From positions 1-38,930 of the IMG/VR virus record IMGVR_UViG_3300033153_004993: a DNA stretch of 38,930 bases, one strand, 5' to 3'. This document shows, one piece after another, positions 30,357 to 37,792 of the stretch. A model generated the notes under the pieces. The model had not been told where the DNA came from. It did not search any database and saw only the letters and a list, made by a program, of their open reading frames with translations. The position numbers were made by a program, and so were the translations under genes. Within the stretch, counting starts at the first letter, position 1; every line of letters begins with the position of its first letter. Source of the DNA: a virus.

Positions 30357-32914
30357 TGGTTAAGTTCTTTTTGAATATCATCGATTACTTTCTCTTTTTT
30401 CTTTAAGACTTCTAATTCTTTCTTTGCTAACAACTCTTTTTTCTCTATAATAGAATCTTCAGCCTCTAATTTCTTCTTTCTTATATCTTGTTCTTCTTCA
30501 TCTATTCTCCTATTTTCCTTTATCTTTAGTTGTTCTACTTCACTCAACTGTTGATAGGTATCTGTCATTATAGGTGGTGTTCTTGTTAGAAGTGATTTGA
30601 CAACTGGTGTTCCTTCAACATAAGGAACCCACGAACAAGTGCATCTCGGATGTGTTGGAATGAGACCTCTTGATTCTTCTAAAGACATTACTCTTCCTAA
30701 TCCACCTGGACTTCCACCTAAATTTATTGAACATTGTCCATCTGGGTCAGCACCGATTAATGCCTGAACTTTGTTAACTACTCCTGATTTCTCGTAAGCA
30801 TTTAGTCTTCCTTCTGATTGTGCTCTTGATACTTCTGTCCTTGTTATGTTTTCAAATCTTCCTTTATACAATGATTTTATAGAGTGTTTTTCAGCATTTA
30901 ATCTTTTTACTATTTGTGGTATTGATTCACCTTTATCTAATCCTATTCTTATTGCTGTCTTTGATTTTGCTGCTGCTTCACTCATTGCGCCTTCTACTAA
31001 ATCAATATTCATTTCACTTAAAAACTCAATAGCCTCGTAATCTTTTGCTCCTTTTGTCAGAGTTAATTTCAAATCATCAGAACCTTTTTGGAATCCAAAA
31101 TCAAATGCGTTTATAGAATGTCCTCTTCCTATGCTTCTTGCTTCCATCATTAGAGTTAATTTTAATTCTTCCATCTCCTTGAACTCTTTTGTAGGATTGG
31201 CAGCTTTCTTAATCTCATTTACTTTTCGTCTCTCTACGACCTCTATAGCCTTGTCTATGTATCTATCTAACAAACCATTTAAGTCTCTTGCATAGGAGTT
31301 TTTCATAGCAAATATTTTATCAAATTCTGCTTTCTTTTGAGCACCTATTGGTGGCTTCTGAACTAATTTCTTATTTCTTGTATCTGGAGTTATTGATTTA
31401 CTCATAAACCCTGAACCACCATAATGGGTTTTCCAAGCGTGAGGATTTCTTCGTGTAGCTTCTAAGTCTGGTAATGACCTTGATAATTCTTTGTCTCCTT
31501 CTGACTCTCCTGTCTGTCCTGTCTGGTCGTTTTCTTTTGCATTATTTTCACTACTTCCTGAAAATCCACCACTACTTAATGCTCTTATTTGGTCTCCTTC
31601 TTCTATAGGTGGATAACCTAAGTTTGCTCTTCTCTCGTTAATAGTTAATACATCAGAAGTCTTTTGAGATATTTCTGCTTCTTTTATTTCATCTCTTTTA
31701 TTTGTTTTATTAAATCTAAATCTTATTTTATCCCAGCCATACAAAGGAAATATATTGTTATTCATAAATTGAGCAATGAAATCTCTTTTAGCATTATTAT
31801 CTTCGTCCATGTCTGCTTTCTCTATATCTCCTTCCCATCCACCAGACTGACCACCCCAATAAATAGAACTCGGACTTACTCCAATACCTACACAGATTTC
31901 AGTTCTTGCGTTTTTTATAGTCTCTACAAATTGTAAATCTTGATGTTTAGTAAGAGGAGTATAAGTTATCTTTCCACCTTCTCCTTGAGTAAATACATCC
32001 ATTTCTGGATTCTTTTTTGAATTTATAATTTGATCTACTATTTTATCATATTCTACTTCGTCAGCTTCATTAATAGCCCAGTGTCCTTTTGCTCTTTGAT
32101 TTTCAAATACTGTTCTTGAGAACTTTTCTGCAGTAAACTTATCTCTTGTAGCAAACATAATAGATTGAATTAAACTCTGTCCATAAAGTCTTGTTCCAGA
32201 AGCATAATAAGTAGTATGTAGCATTTCTAATCTATCCCAGAAGTATTTAGTAAGTCCTTCCCAGTGTTGAGAATAAGCACCTGTTTGTCTTATATTATTT
32301 CTTACAGTTAATTGCATTAAGTTACCATTTAAATCTGTATGTATCTTCATATCTTCCCAGTCCATAACATGTAATTCTTGTGGTGGAGCTATGATAATAG
32401 GAAAGTCATTTTCATCTTTAGGATATACTAATTCTAAATAAAGATTATCACCAACGATTAAAGAGTTTGTCATCTTTCTTAGAATCTGATTAAAAGAAAC
32501 TTTTTCATTAATACTTCCAAAATCTGGGTTACCACCACCTGCAGATATAGTCCATTCTTCAAATTGTTTCTTTTGATTATCTGCCTCTGTTGAATCTGCT
32601 TCTGTTATATCTTCTTCAATCTTAGGTTCTATAATAAAACCTGCTGCAACTATCTTTTCTACTTTCTTGTTTACTGCTGCTCGAATAAATGGGTCTTTTA
32701 AGAAATAAGCAACAATCTCATTATTGTTAATATCATAGTTTTCTACTGTTCCTCTATAAATAGATTGATTCTTGAATTCTTTAATAAATGCAGAAGTAGC
32801 TTTTTGGATAGCAGGTTTAAGTCTATTTTGTATGCTTCTCTCTTGAAAAGATTTAAAATGGTGAATAGGATTAATTCTGTTGAATGCTTTTAAAATAGGA
32901 TTTGTGGATTGCAT
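30353..32914 (-). CDS. Portal protein fused to MuF-like domain
   Basis: Residues about 60-480 are a phage portal: YFLKDPFIRAAVNKKVEKIV, GDNLYLELVYPKD, then NARTEICVGIGVSPSSIYWG and the clip/wing helices, with FMNNNIFPLYGWDKIRFRFN. Residues about 685-766 are a MuF-type head morphogenesis domain (ITRTEVSRAQSEGRLNAYEK, then THPRCTCSWVPY). The last 85 residues are charged coiled coil. Portals form the dodecameric DNA gate; MuF proteins are packaged minor head proteins. The fused form is known in some phages. The ATG has only a weak GAGA element and follows the intergenic hairpin. Confidence 0.88.
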   Translation of the reverse strand: MQSTNPILKAFNRINPIHHFKSFQERSIQNRLKPAIQKATSAFIKEFKNQSIYRGTVENYDINNNEIVAYFLKDPFIRAAVNKKVEKIVAAGFIIEPKIEEDITEADSTEADNQKKQFEEWTISAGGGNPDFGSINEKVSFNQILRKMTNSLIVGDNLYLELVYPKDENDFPIIIAPPQELHVMDWEDMKIHTDLNGNLMQLTVRNNIRQTGAYSQHWEGLTKYFWDRLEMLHTTYYASGTRLYGQSLIQSIMFATRDKFTAEKFSRTVFENQRAKGHWAINEADEVEYDKIVDQIINSKKNPEMDVFTQGEGGKITYTPLTKHQDLQFVETIKNARTEICVGIGVSPSSIYWGGQSGGWEGDIEKADMDEDNNAKRDFIAQFMNNNIFPLYGWDKIRFRFNKTNKRDEIKEAEISQKTSDVLTINERRANLGYPPIEEGDQIRALSSGGFSGSSENNAKENDQTGQTGESEGDKELSRSLPDLEATRRNPHAWKTHYGGSGFMSKSITPDTRNKKLVQKPPIGAQKKAEFDKIFAMKNSYARDLNGLLDRYIDKAIEVVERRKVNEIKKAANPTKEFKEMEELKLTLMMEARSIGRGHSINAFDFGFQKGSDDLKLTLTKGAKDYEAIEFLSEMNIDLVEGAMSEAAAKSKTAIRIGLDKGESIPQIVKRLNAEKHSIKSLYKGRFENITRTEVSRAQSEGRLNAYEKSGVVNKVQALIGADPDGQCSINLGGSPGGLGRVMSLEESRGLIPTHPRCTCSWVPYVEGTPVVKSLLTRTPPIMTDTYQQLSEVEQLKIKENRRIDEEEQDIRKKKLEAEDSIIEKKELLAKKELEVLKKKEKVIDDIQKELNQ

Positions 32915-32929
32915 CTTTTCTCTTTTAAA

Positions 32930-32975
32930 CCAAGCAACCTGGAAGAGGTTTAATCAAACCAGGATTTCTGCTTGG
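32930..32975 (-). other. Nested hairpin before the portal gene
   Basis: On the minus strand, an outer stem CCAAGCA/TGCTTGG encloses CCTGG/CCAGG, with an alternative inner GGTTT/AAACC, 15 bases before the portal ATG. It is the most complex structure in the 160-base terminase-portal gap. It could regulate portal translation, mark RNA processing, or lie at a packaging site. Confidence 0.5.
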
Positions 32976-33074
32976 AAATTGGTGTTTAATGAATAATAAA
33001 AGTAAAATGTTATACTTCTTAATATATGTTACTATTTAGTATAACTATTCAATAGGAATAAATTAAGTTTGTTA
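32976..33074 (-). promoter_or_regulatory. Terminase-portal gap with inverted repeat and TATA-like site
   Basis: An 8-base inverted repeat GTTATACT/AGTATAAC (33009-33016 and 33038-33045) encloses an AATATATGTT TATA-like sequence. This may be a second late promoter with its own operator. The rest is AT-rich without open frames. Confidence 0.35.
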
Positions 33075-34427
33075 CTATCCAAAGATACGAGTAGAGGTTT
33101 TAAGAGGTTTTATCTCATACCACATCCTCATCATTAACATATCTCCTCTATCTGTAGACCTTTGAATGTTCTTCATTACTTCTTCTTTAGGAGTTACTTG
33201 TAGCTTCTTATCTTGGTCTGCCTTTACTTGTGACATTTGCTGTAAGTCTTCAGTTAGTAATTTCTTGTCTTCTTCTGGAAGCTCTCTATATGCTCCAATA
33301 AGCCCGTTTTTTACATATTCAGATAAAAGGAACCAACATTGTGTTTTCAAATTTTGATAGTTCATCATAGTTATCTTATCTTTACTCCCTTCTTTTAGAT
33401 ACTCTTTTGGGTTAATTGGTGAGGCATTACTTACAAATCCTCTGACTCCTGGCATATCCTTAACAAGCCCAAAACCTACTCCTCCTTCATCTATAAGGCA
33501 GTTGCTTCTCGAAACTCTATACTTTTTTAAGATTACATCCAACTCAGTATTTGATATGTTTTCCATAACAATTACTTTCTCTAAAAACAATCCATCCCAA
33601 ATCCCAATTACTGTTTTATCTCTACCTTTACCTGCAACATCAATTATACAGTACCGTGTGCCTCTCTTAGCCTCGTTTGTATAAATGTCAATTATTCTTT
33701 CATAGTCAAATAGACGGAAAGGGTCATCATCATAATGCCAGTCTCCTTCTTTTAGTCTTTTCTTTGTGGCTATATTTTTTATACTTTTTAACATTTCCTC
33801 ATACTTCTGTGATGTATATGGATTGTCCCCATAAAGTGATTGTATAAAACAATAATCCTTTGGCAGTTCATCCTTCTCCCAAGGTAAATAAAAGTAATTA
33901 AATAACCAATTTTGTTTAGGATTACAAGTTATGAATAATTTAGGAAACAAATCATATTCATCATTTAGACATCTACCAATTCTTGTTTTAAGTGTATCAA
34001 AGGCATCAAATTCAATCTCTCCTGCTTCTTCTAACCATCCACCAGTATATTCAATACTTCCAATTCTCTCATATAAAGGATCACTTGGTAGTTTCTTTAA
34101 ATCTAAGAAGTCTATTCTACTACCATTATACCATACTATATAATTATTTTGACCATTATAATGCCATAAATTTCTTGGTATTTTATGATACTTACAAGCC
34201 TTAATGAAGGTTATAAAGCTTGAAGCCATTATCCTTTTTAATTCTTCTCTACCAATGAACCATCTTGTTCCAGGATATGCTAAGCAGTTCTTTATAAGCC
34301 ATTCACAACCACACCAACTCTTACCCCCTCCTGCTCCACCACCAAATAGAATAAATTTTGTTTTCTTATCTTCTAATTTCAACCATGCTAATGCTTGTTT
34401 AGGTGTTGGATTTATATTTATTTCCAT
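33075..34427 (-). CDS. terL: Terminase large subunit
   Basis: The packaging motor ATPase-nuclease. Walker A is GGGAGGGKS (residues 29-37), Walker B GGWLEEAGE (about 129-137) with the catalytic Glu, and a coupling motif LFITCNP (about 164-170). The RNase H-like nuclease carries Asp263 in IIDVAGKGRDKT, Asp313 in NCLIDEGGVG, and a C-terminal Asp in QRSTDRGDM. Size (450 aa) is typical. It binds the small terminase and portal. The start overlaps the end of the HNH gene by 10 bases and uses AAAGG at 6 bases. Packaging (headful or cohesive) cannot be told from the sequence alone. Confidence 0.95.
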   Translation of the reverse strand: MEININPTPKQALAWLKLEDKKTKFILFGGGAGGGKSWCGCEWLIKNCLAYPGTRWFIGREELKRIMASSFITFIKACKYHKIPRNLWHYNGQNNYIVWYNGSRIDFLDLKKLPSDPLYERIGSIEYTGGWLEEAGEIEFDAFDTLKTRIGRCLNDEYDLFPKLFITCNPKQNWLFNYFYLPWEKDELPKDYCFIQSLYGDNPYTSQKYEEMLKSIKNIATKKRLKEGDWHYDDDPFRLFDYERIIDIYTNEAKRGTRYCIIDVAGKGRDKTVIGIWDGLFLEKVIVMENISNTELDVILKKYRVSRSNCLIDEGGVGFGLVKDMPGVRGFVSNASPINPKEYLKEGSKDKITMMNYQNLKTQCWFLLSEYVKNGLIGAYRELPEEDKKLLTEDLQQMSQVKADQDKKLQVTPKEEVMKNIQRSTDRGDMLMMRMWYEIKPLKTSTRIFG

Positions 34428-35092
34428 TTTGAACCTTTCTTTAAATTTTCCTCTGGCGTTGTTAATTGAATATTATCTAATGTGTGAGTTCCACCTTTAG
34501 ATATAGGTTTAATATGGTCTATGTGGAATCCAGTCTTTCTCAAATCTTCACGAGAAATAGCACATTTGTAGTTTTGTTCTTTTAATAAATTAAATATATC
34601 TTCTTTAGTAATTTGTTTTATTGCATTATCAATTACTGTTCTTCTTTTGTTAGAACTTAGTCTTGAGCTTATCTTTCCAACCTCTGTTTTTTTCCATCTC
34701 CTTATTCTTTCATTACAATCTTCTTTATTGTTTTCCCTATATAATCTACAAACCTCGAGAATTCTATCTCTATGTTTATTATAAGACTTAATCCTATATT
34801 GGTAATATTTTCCATTCTTATCTTTCAATCTTTCTCTTTGTAATTTGTGTATTTTCTTCTTATTATTTTTATAGTATTTCTTACAAGATTCTTTTCTTTT
34901 CTCTGGATTATTCTTAATGTATTTTCTTTTTGATTCTATTATTTTATCTTTGTTCTTGACATTCCATATATCAAGATACTTTTTTCTGCATTCTTTACAA
35001 GTTTTCCTTATTCCAAACTTCTTAGAATTATCAGTTACAAACAAATCTATATCTTTATATCTTAAACATTTCTTACACTGAATATCAACCAT
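34418..35092 (-). CDS. HNH endonuclease between terS and terL
   Basis: The N-terminus has a zinc finger pair CKKC (residues 6-9) and CKEC (32-35). The middle is a very Lys/Arg-rich helix (about 40-150). The C-terminus has the HNH core HIDHIKPISKGGTHTLDN (about 193-210) followed by IQLTTPEENLKKG. No ribosome site is seen before the ATG, in contrast to most neighbours. Its position between the two terminase genes and its composition suggest insertion as a homing endonuclease, although HNH proteins also help some phage terminases cut DNA. The end overlaps terL by 10 bases. Confidence 0.85.
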   Translation of the reverse strand: MVDIQCKKCLRYKDIDLFVTDNSKKFGIRKTCKECRKKYLDIWNVKNKDKIIESKRKYIKNNPEKRKESCKKYYKNNKKKIHKLQRERLKDKNGKYYQYRIKSYNKHRDRILEVCRLYRENNKEDCNERIRRWKKTEVGKISSRLSSNKRRTVIDNAIKQITKEDIFNLLKEQNYKCAISREDLRKTGFHIDHIKPISKGGTHTLDNIQLTTPEENLKKGSKWK

Positions 35093-35114
35093 AGAATTAA
35101 AAAGGGTCTTCGTC

Positions 35115-35540
35115 TTAAATATCTTTCGGTTCTTCTAAATGTTTCTTAACTTCTTTTGGTATATTAATATTGATCTTAACAGGTAAATCTAATTCTCCAG
35201 AGTGTTCTAATCTGTGAACCTCTATAAATCCTCTATGTTTCATTTGAGTCTTGGCCCAGAACTTTAATAAATCCTTATCTCCTTCTGCAGCCATAGAATA
35301 AATCTTTTGAGAAATAACATCATTGTGTTGCTCTATTGCAGCTTCTAACATATCTTTAAACTTATTTTCTTTACACCAATTATAAAATGTTCTTCTACCA
35401 ATATTTGCTTTCTGACAGGCAAGAGTTATATTTCCAAAATTAGTAAGATAAGTATCAATAAATAACTTCTGCTTATTAGCAACACTTCTTTTTGTGCCCT
35501 TTTGTGCCTTTTTCTTACGTTTTACCTTTTTATTAGCCAT
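35115..35540 (-). CDS. terS: Terminase small subunit
   Basis: I take the ATG at 35540 (141 residues); the frame extends to a TTG at 35588 inside the previous gene. A very basic N-terminus (KKVKRKKKAQKGTKRS) is followed by a helix-turn-helix (residues about 25-60, TLACQKANIGRRTFYNWCKE) and helices with SMAAEGDKDLLKFWAKTQMK HRGF-like spacing, as in phBC6A51-type small terminases. The C-terminal strand (LPVKININIP) may contact TerL. It recognises viral DNA for packaging. There is no strong ribosome site. Confidence 0.75.
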   Translation of the reverse strand: MANKKVKRKKKAQKGTKRSVANKQKLFIDTYLTNFGNITLACQKANIGRRTFYNWCKENKFKDMLEAAIEQHNDVISQKIYSMAAEGDKDLLKFWAKTQMKHRGFIEVHRLEHSGELDLPVKININIPKEVKKHLEEPKDI

Positions 35541-35563
35541 TTGATAGTAATTAATATTATTTG

Positions 35564-35731
35564 TTACTTTCCTGTTGTCTTTTTCCAAAAGCTTCTTTCA
35601 CATGGAGTTGTTGAAAATCCCCATTGTTTTGCTATTGTTATCCCAAACAACTTGTATATCTGATAATCATAGTGTTCCCATATTTGATATATTCCTAAGA
35701 AACTATATTTTAATTGTTCTTTTGCCATCAT
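35564..35731 (-). CDS. Small protein before terS, 55 aa
   Basis: The frame MMAKEQLKYSFLGIYQIWEH is Tyr/Trp-rich and ends in a basic region. The start overlaps the TRAM gene stop (ATATGATGG) with AAGG a few bases upstream, so it is coupled. Not recognised. Confidence 0.55.
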   Translation of the reverse strand: MMAKEQLKYSFLGIYQIWEHYDYQIYKLFGITIAKQWGFSTTPCERSFWKKTTGK

Positions 35732-35907
35732 ATTACCTTTCCAAAGGCTACCTTTTCAAGAACAGAAGTAATCTCTATGTCTACAGTCTCTCCTTCTATT
35801 GTATTAGGAATAAATACTACCATTCCGTCTATCTTTGTCATTCCGTCTCCCTTATTTCCTTTTGAGAAAATGGTTACTAAATGTTTTTCTCCTTCTTTTA
35901 ATGTCAT
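35728..35907 (-). CDS. Stand-alone TRAM-domain RNA-binding protein, 59 aa
   Basis: The whole protein is one TRAM domain, a beta-barrel: VTIFSKGNKGDGMTKIDGMV, VVFIPNTIEGETVDIEIT, then SVLEKVAFGKVI. Stand-alone TRAM proteins are typical of archaea, where they bind RNA and act as RNA chaperones; in bacteria the domain is usually part of an RNA-modifying enzyme. No ribosome site precedes the ATG; the double-hairpin element (35915-35950) lies immediately in front, as at 4803. It is the second gene of the late operon. This is a good host-type marker. Confidence 0.85.
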   Translation of the reverse strand: MTLKEGEKHLVTIFSKGNKGDGMTKIDGMVVFIPNTIEGETVDIEITSVLEKVAFGKVI

Positions 35908-35914
35908 TGTTTTA

Positions 35915-35950
35915 TGCCAAAGCTACGCTTTGTGGACCTCGGCGGTCAGC
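35915..35950 (-). repeat. Double-hairpin element, copy B
   Basis: It shares 25 identical bases plus GGCGGTC with copy A (4812-4847). The minus strand has GACC-GCCGA-GGTC then CAAAGC-GTA-GCTTTG, ending 7 bases before the TRAM ATG. It overlaps the stop codon of the upstream coiled-coil gene (35946-36377). Confidence 0.75.
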
Positions 35951-36377
35951 CTACTCCTGGTGATTTTATTTTAATATTTTTATTTATTTTTGGGTTCTTC
36001 TTTAATTCTTTTCTTTGCTTTCTTTCTTTTCTCTTTGTTATTTGTTTACAATCTTTTTTAATATCAGGAATTACTTTACTAAAATTATTTAATGCTTTTT
36101 CATTGCCATCGATAGTTTCTTCTAATTCACTTATTTTTTTGTTAATATCTTCTTGAGCTCTCTTATTCATCTCTTTTATTATCTCTAAAGGGTCTGTGTC
36201 TAATTTTTTAATATCTTCTCTCATCTGTGCTAATTGACCTTTTAGATTAGAAGTATCTGCATACTGTTTAGAATAAGTCTGATATAAATCTACTGCTGAC
36301 AATTCTTCTTTTCTTGTTTCAGTAATAGTATAAGAATTCTCTTTATTTCTTTTTACTTGAACATCTCTTTCTATCAT
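35946..36377 (-). CDS. First late gene, coiled-coil protein, 143 aa
   Basis: A charged helical protein with a coiled coil over about residues 45-105 (QLAQMREDIKKLDTDP, ISELEETIDGNEKALNNF) and a very lysine-rich C-terminal tail (KRKERKQRKELKKNPKINKN). AAGGAAAG lies before the ATG, and a TATA box with an inverted repeat lies about 75-110 bases upstream. It opens the late operon. It may be a DNA-binding or scaffold-like factor; not recognised. Confidence 0.65.
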   Translation of the reverse strand: MIERDVQVKRNKENSYTITETRKEELSAVDLYQTYSKQYADTSNLKGQLAQMREDIKKLDTDPLEIIKEMNKRAQEDINKKISELEETIDGNEKALNNFSKVIPDIKKDCKQITKRKERKQRKELKKNPKINKNIKIKSPGVG

Positions 36378-36411
36378 TTCTTTCTTTCCTTTGGATACTT
36401 TTAAATATTAT

Positions 36412-36492
36412 TAGGTTATTGTTCTTTTGTGTATCAGTAAGACATTTAACCTATTTACAATTAGGTTTTTTCTTTAAGTATTTAAATCTTTT
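36412..36492 (-). promoter_or_regulatory. Late promoter with AACCTA operator repeats
   Basis: The minus strand reads AAAAGATTTAAATACTTAAAG at 36492-36472, a good BRE/TATA combination; the expected start is near 36458. That point lies within a perfect inverted repeat AACCTA/TAGGTT (36448-36467, 8-base spacer), and a third half-site TAGGTT lies at 36412-36417. This fits a repressor or activator site controlling the late operon. Confidence 0.55.
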
Positions 36493-36517
36493 GGTAATAA
36501 CAGAATAGAAAATGATT

Positions 36518-36612
36518 GGTTGGGTGGTGAAAGGTAGAGGTGTATAAACCAAACCCTCTGAGCATTACTGCATCAGATACCCAACCTTTAGCGGTGATTT
36601 ATTCACTCTCGC
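36518..36612 (-). ncRNA. Structured RNA or structured DNA element
   Basis: An 8-bp outer stem GGTTGGGT/ACCCAACC (36518-36525 with 36579-36586) encloses a hairpin TCTGA-T-GCA-GTAA-TGC-TCAGA, which on the minus strand has a GTAA (GNRA) tetraloop. A competing stem AGAGG/CCTCT shares bases with it, so two folds exclude each other. A further hairpin GCG-aga-GTGA-ATAAA-TCAC-CGC (36591-36612) lies on the 5' side. It lies between the last early gene and the late promoter. It could be a non-coding RNA, bistable regulator, or origin/pac structure. Confidence 0.5.
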
Positions 36613-36620
36613 CAGTATGA

Positions 36621-36983
36621 TTAATATATTAATTTCTCATTAAATTCTTGATTTGCTCGGACCATAATTTTTTCAAAGGCCATAGGATATTTTTTCATTT
36701 TTTCTATACAATCAGATTCTTTCTCAGTACATATTATTTCTATAATTTTCATATCATCAAGGCATATTATATCTGCTCTGGAATTATTTTGAAAGATAAC
36801 TTCTGTGATAAATTCTTTTCCTTCTTTTCTAAGCTGGTAACATATTTTAAATTTCATTAATTCATGGGAAAAAGAATTGTGTGCTGATATTTTAATAGAG
36901 TTCTTTGCATAAGGTCTTTTTCTATCTATGTATTTTAATGATTCTATTCTGTTTGCTATTCTTCTTTGATTATCCGAGACCAT
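36621..36983 (-). CDS. PD-(D/E)xK-like nuclease candidate, 120 aa
   Basis: After a basic N-terminus, residues about 38-115 follow a restriction-nuclease-like pattern: helix HELMKFKICYQLRKEGKEFI, a strand with TEVIFQN, RADIICLDD (possible catalytic Asp), and MKIIEIICTEKESD (possible Glu) followed by a helix. The usual Lys of E-x-K is not obvious (EII), so it may be divergent or inactive. Similar small proteins occur in archaeal viruses. It closes the early operon. The start overlaps the previous gene by 14 bases. Confidence 0.5.
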   Translation of the reverse strand: MVSDNQRRIANRIESLKYIDRKRPYAKNSIKISAHNSFSHELMKFKICYQLRKEGKEFITEVIFQNNSRADIICLDDMKIIEIICTEKESDCIEKMKKYPMAFEKIMVRANQEFNEKLIY

Positions 36984-37098
36984 TTTCTTTCATTAGTTTA
37001 TCTGTTTCTTTTACTGACATACTTTGCTTCTTTGGTGGCTCTGTTCTTTTTAGTAGGATGTCTAACTTCTCTATTATTATATCCATTTTATCTTTCAT
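36970..37098 (-). CDS. Small helical protein, 42 aa
   Basis: The frame MKDKMDIIIEKLDILLKRTE is a short amphipathic helix with a Pro-Pro break and a charged end. It has no obvious ribosome site and overlaps the next gene by 14 bases. It fills a gap between two genes; moderately likely to be real. Confidence 0.5.
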   Translation of the reverse strand: MKDKMDIIIEKLDILLKRTEPPKKQSMSVKETDKLMKENGLG

Positions 37099-37119
37099 CT
37101 TTATACTGTTCTTGACTAT

Positions 37120-37410
37120 TTAGGGCAAGTCCTCCTCATATCCTGCATATACTGCTCTATCTGGATGTAAACTCCAACACATTATTTCCTCTTCTTTTAC
37201 ATCAAATCCTGCTTCTTTAAGTTGGGTATATAAACAATTAAGAGCATCTTCTGGTGGAACTCCCCCACTACATCCCATTTCACAAATAATTAAATTATTA
37301 TAAACTTTGTAGATTTGTTCTTTACCACACCATTTTATAAAAAACTCTTTAATTTTCTTCTTAGGATAATTCTTCTCAAATCCTATGTTTGCTATATATG
37401 TTCTACTCAT
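37120..37410 (-). CDS. Hypothetical protein, 96 aa
   Basis: The protein is a mix of strands and helices with YIANIGFEKNYPKKKIKEFF, a cysteine pair (about residues 44-48, CEMGCSGG), PPEDALNCLYTQLKEAGFDV, and a C-terminal MCWSLHPDRAVYAGYEEDLP. No family recognised. GGAGG lies before its ATG, which overlaps the stop of the zinc-finger gene as ATGA. Early operon. Confidence 0.7.
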   Translation of the reverse strand: MSRTYIANIGFEKNYPKKKIKEFFIKWCGKEQIYKVYNNLIICEMGCSGGVPPEDALNCLYTQLKEAGFDVKEEEIMCWSLHPDRAVYAGYEEDLP

Positions 37411-37592
37411 CTTTCCCTTCCCTCCTTACAAATATGTTTTCTCCATATAGGTTTCAATATCCAAGTATCATGAATTCCAAATTCTTTTCCACAATTCTTG
37501 CATTTACTTGTTGATATAGTTGAAAACCAATCTTTTGCCTGTATACAAACAGTAAACTCTCTTACAATCCCATCATTACATTTTATTTTCAT
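37407..37592 (-). CDS. Small zinc-finger-like protein, 61 aa
   Basis: It contains CKNC (about 31-34) plus HDTW and KHIC near the end, a plausible CxxC...H...C zinc site. The rest is basic, ending in KEGRER. It overlaps both neighbours by 4 bases, so it is a coupled early gene. A nucleic-acid-binding role is possible. Confidence 0.65.
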   Translation of the reverse strand: MKIKCNDGIVREFTVCIQAKDWFSTISTSKCKNCGKEFGIHDTWILKPIWRKHICKEGRER

Positions 37593-37777
37593 TCTTCATT
37601 ATAAGCTGGATTTGGTTCTTGTACCTCTTCATAATCATAATCTATTATCATATCAGCCCCCACATCTTCGTTTGACATCCTTTCTTTAATTGCATCATCA
37701 ATATCATCTTTTGATTCTACTTCTACATTTATCCTAATTGCTTCATAATATTTTACAAGTACTTCATAAGTTTTCAT
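37589..37777 (-). CDS. Small acidic protein, 62 aa
   Basis: The frame MKTYEVLVKYYEAIRINVEV is a beta strand pair followed by a helix (SKDDIDDAIKERM) and an acidic tail. The N-terminal shape resembles small 'DpnD/PcfM-like' proteins (xYxVxVxxxxxxxVxVxAxSxExA). GGAGG precedes the ATG at suitable spacing. Function unknown. Confidence 0.65.
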   Translation of the reverse strand: MKTYEVLVKYYEAIRINVEVESKDDIDDAIKERMSNEDVGADMIIDYDYEEVQEPNPAYNEE

Positions 37778-37792
37778 TCTTTCCGTTCCTCC

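Noticed and set aside
36518-36586. tRNA-sized folded segment (69 bases) with an 8-bp end stem
   Set aside because: Neither strand has a T-arm GTTCRA sequence, a D-arm or a consistent anticodon arm, and the internal stems compete with each other. I kept it as a structured element only.
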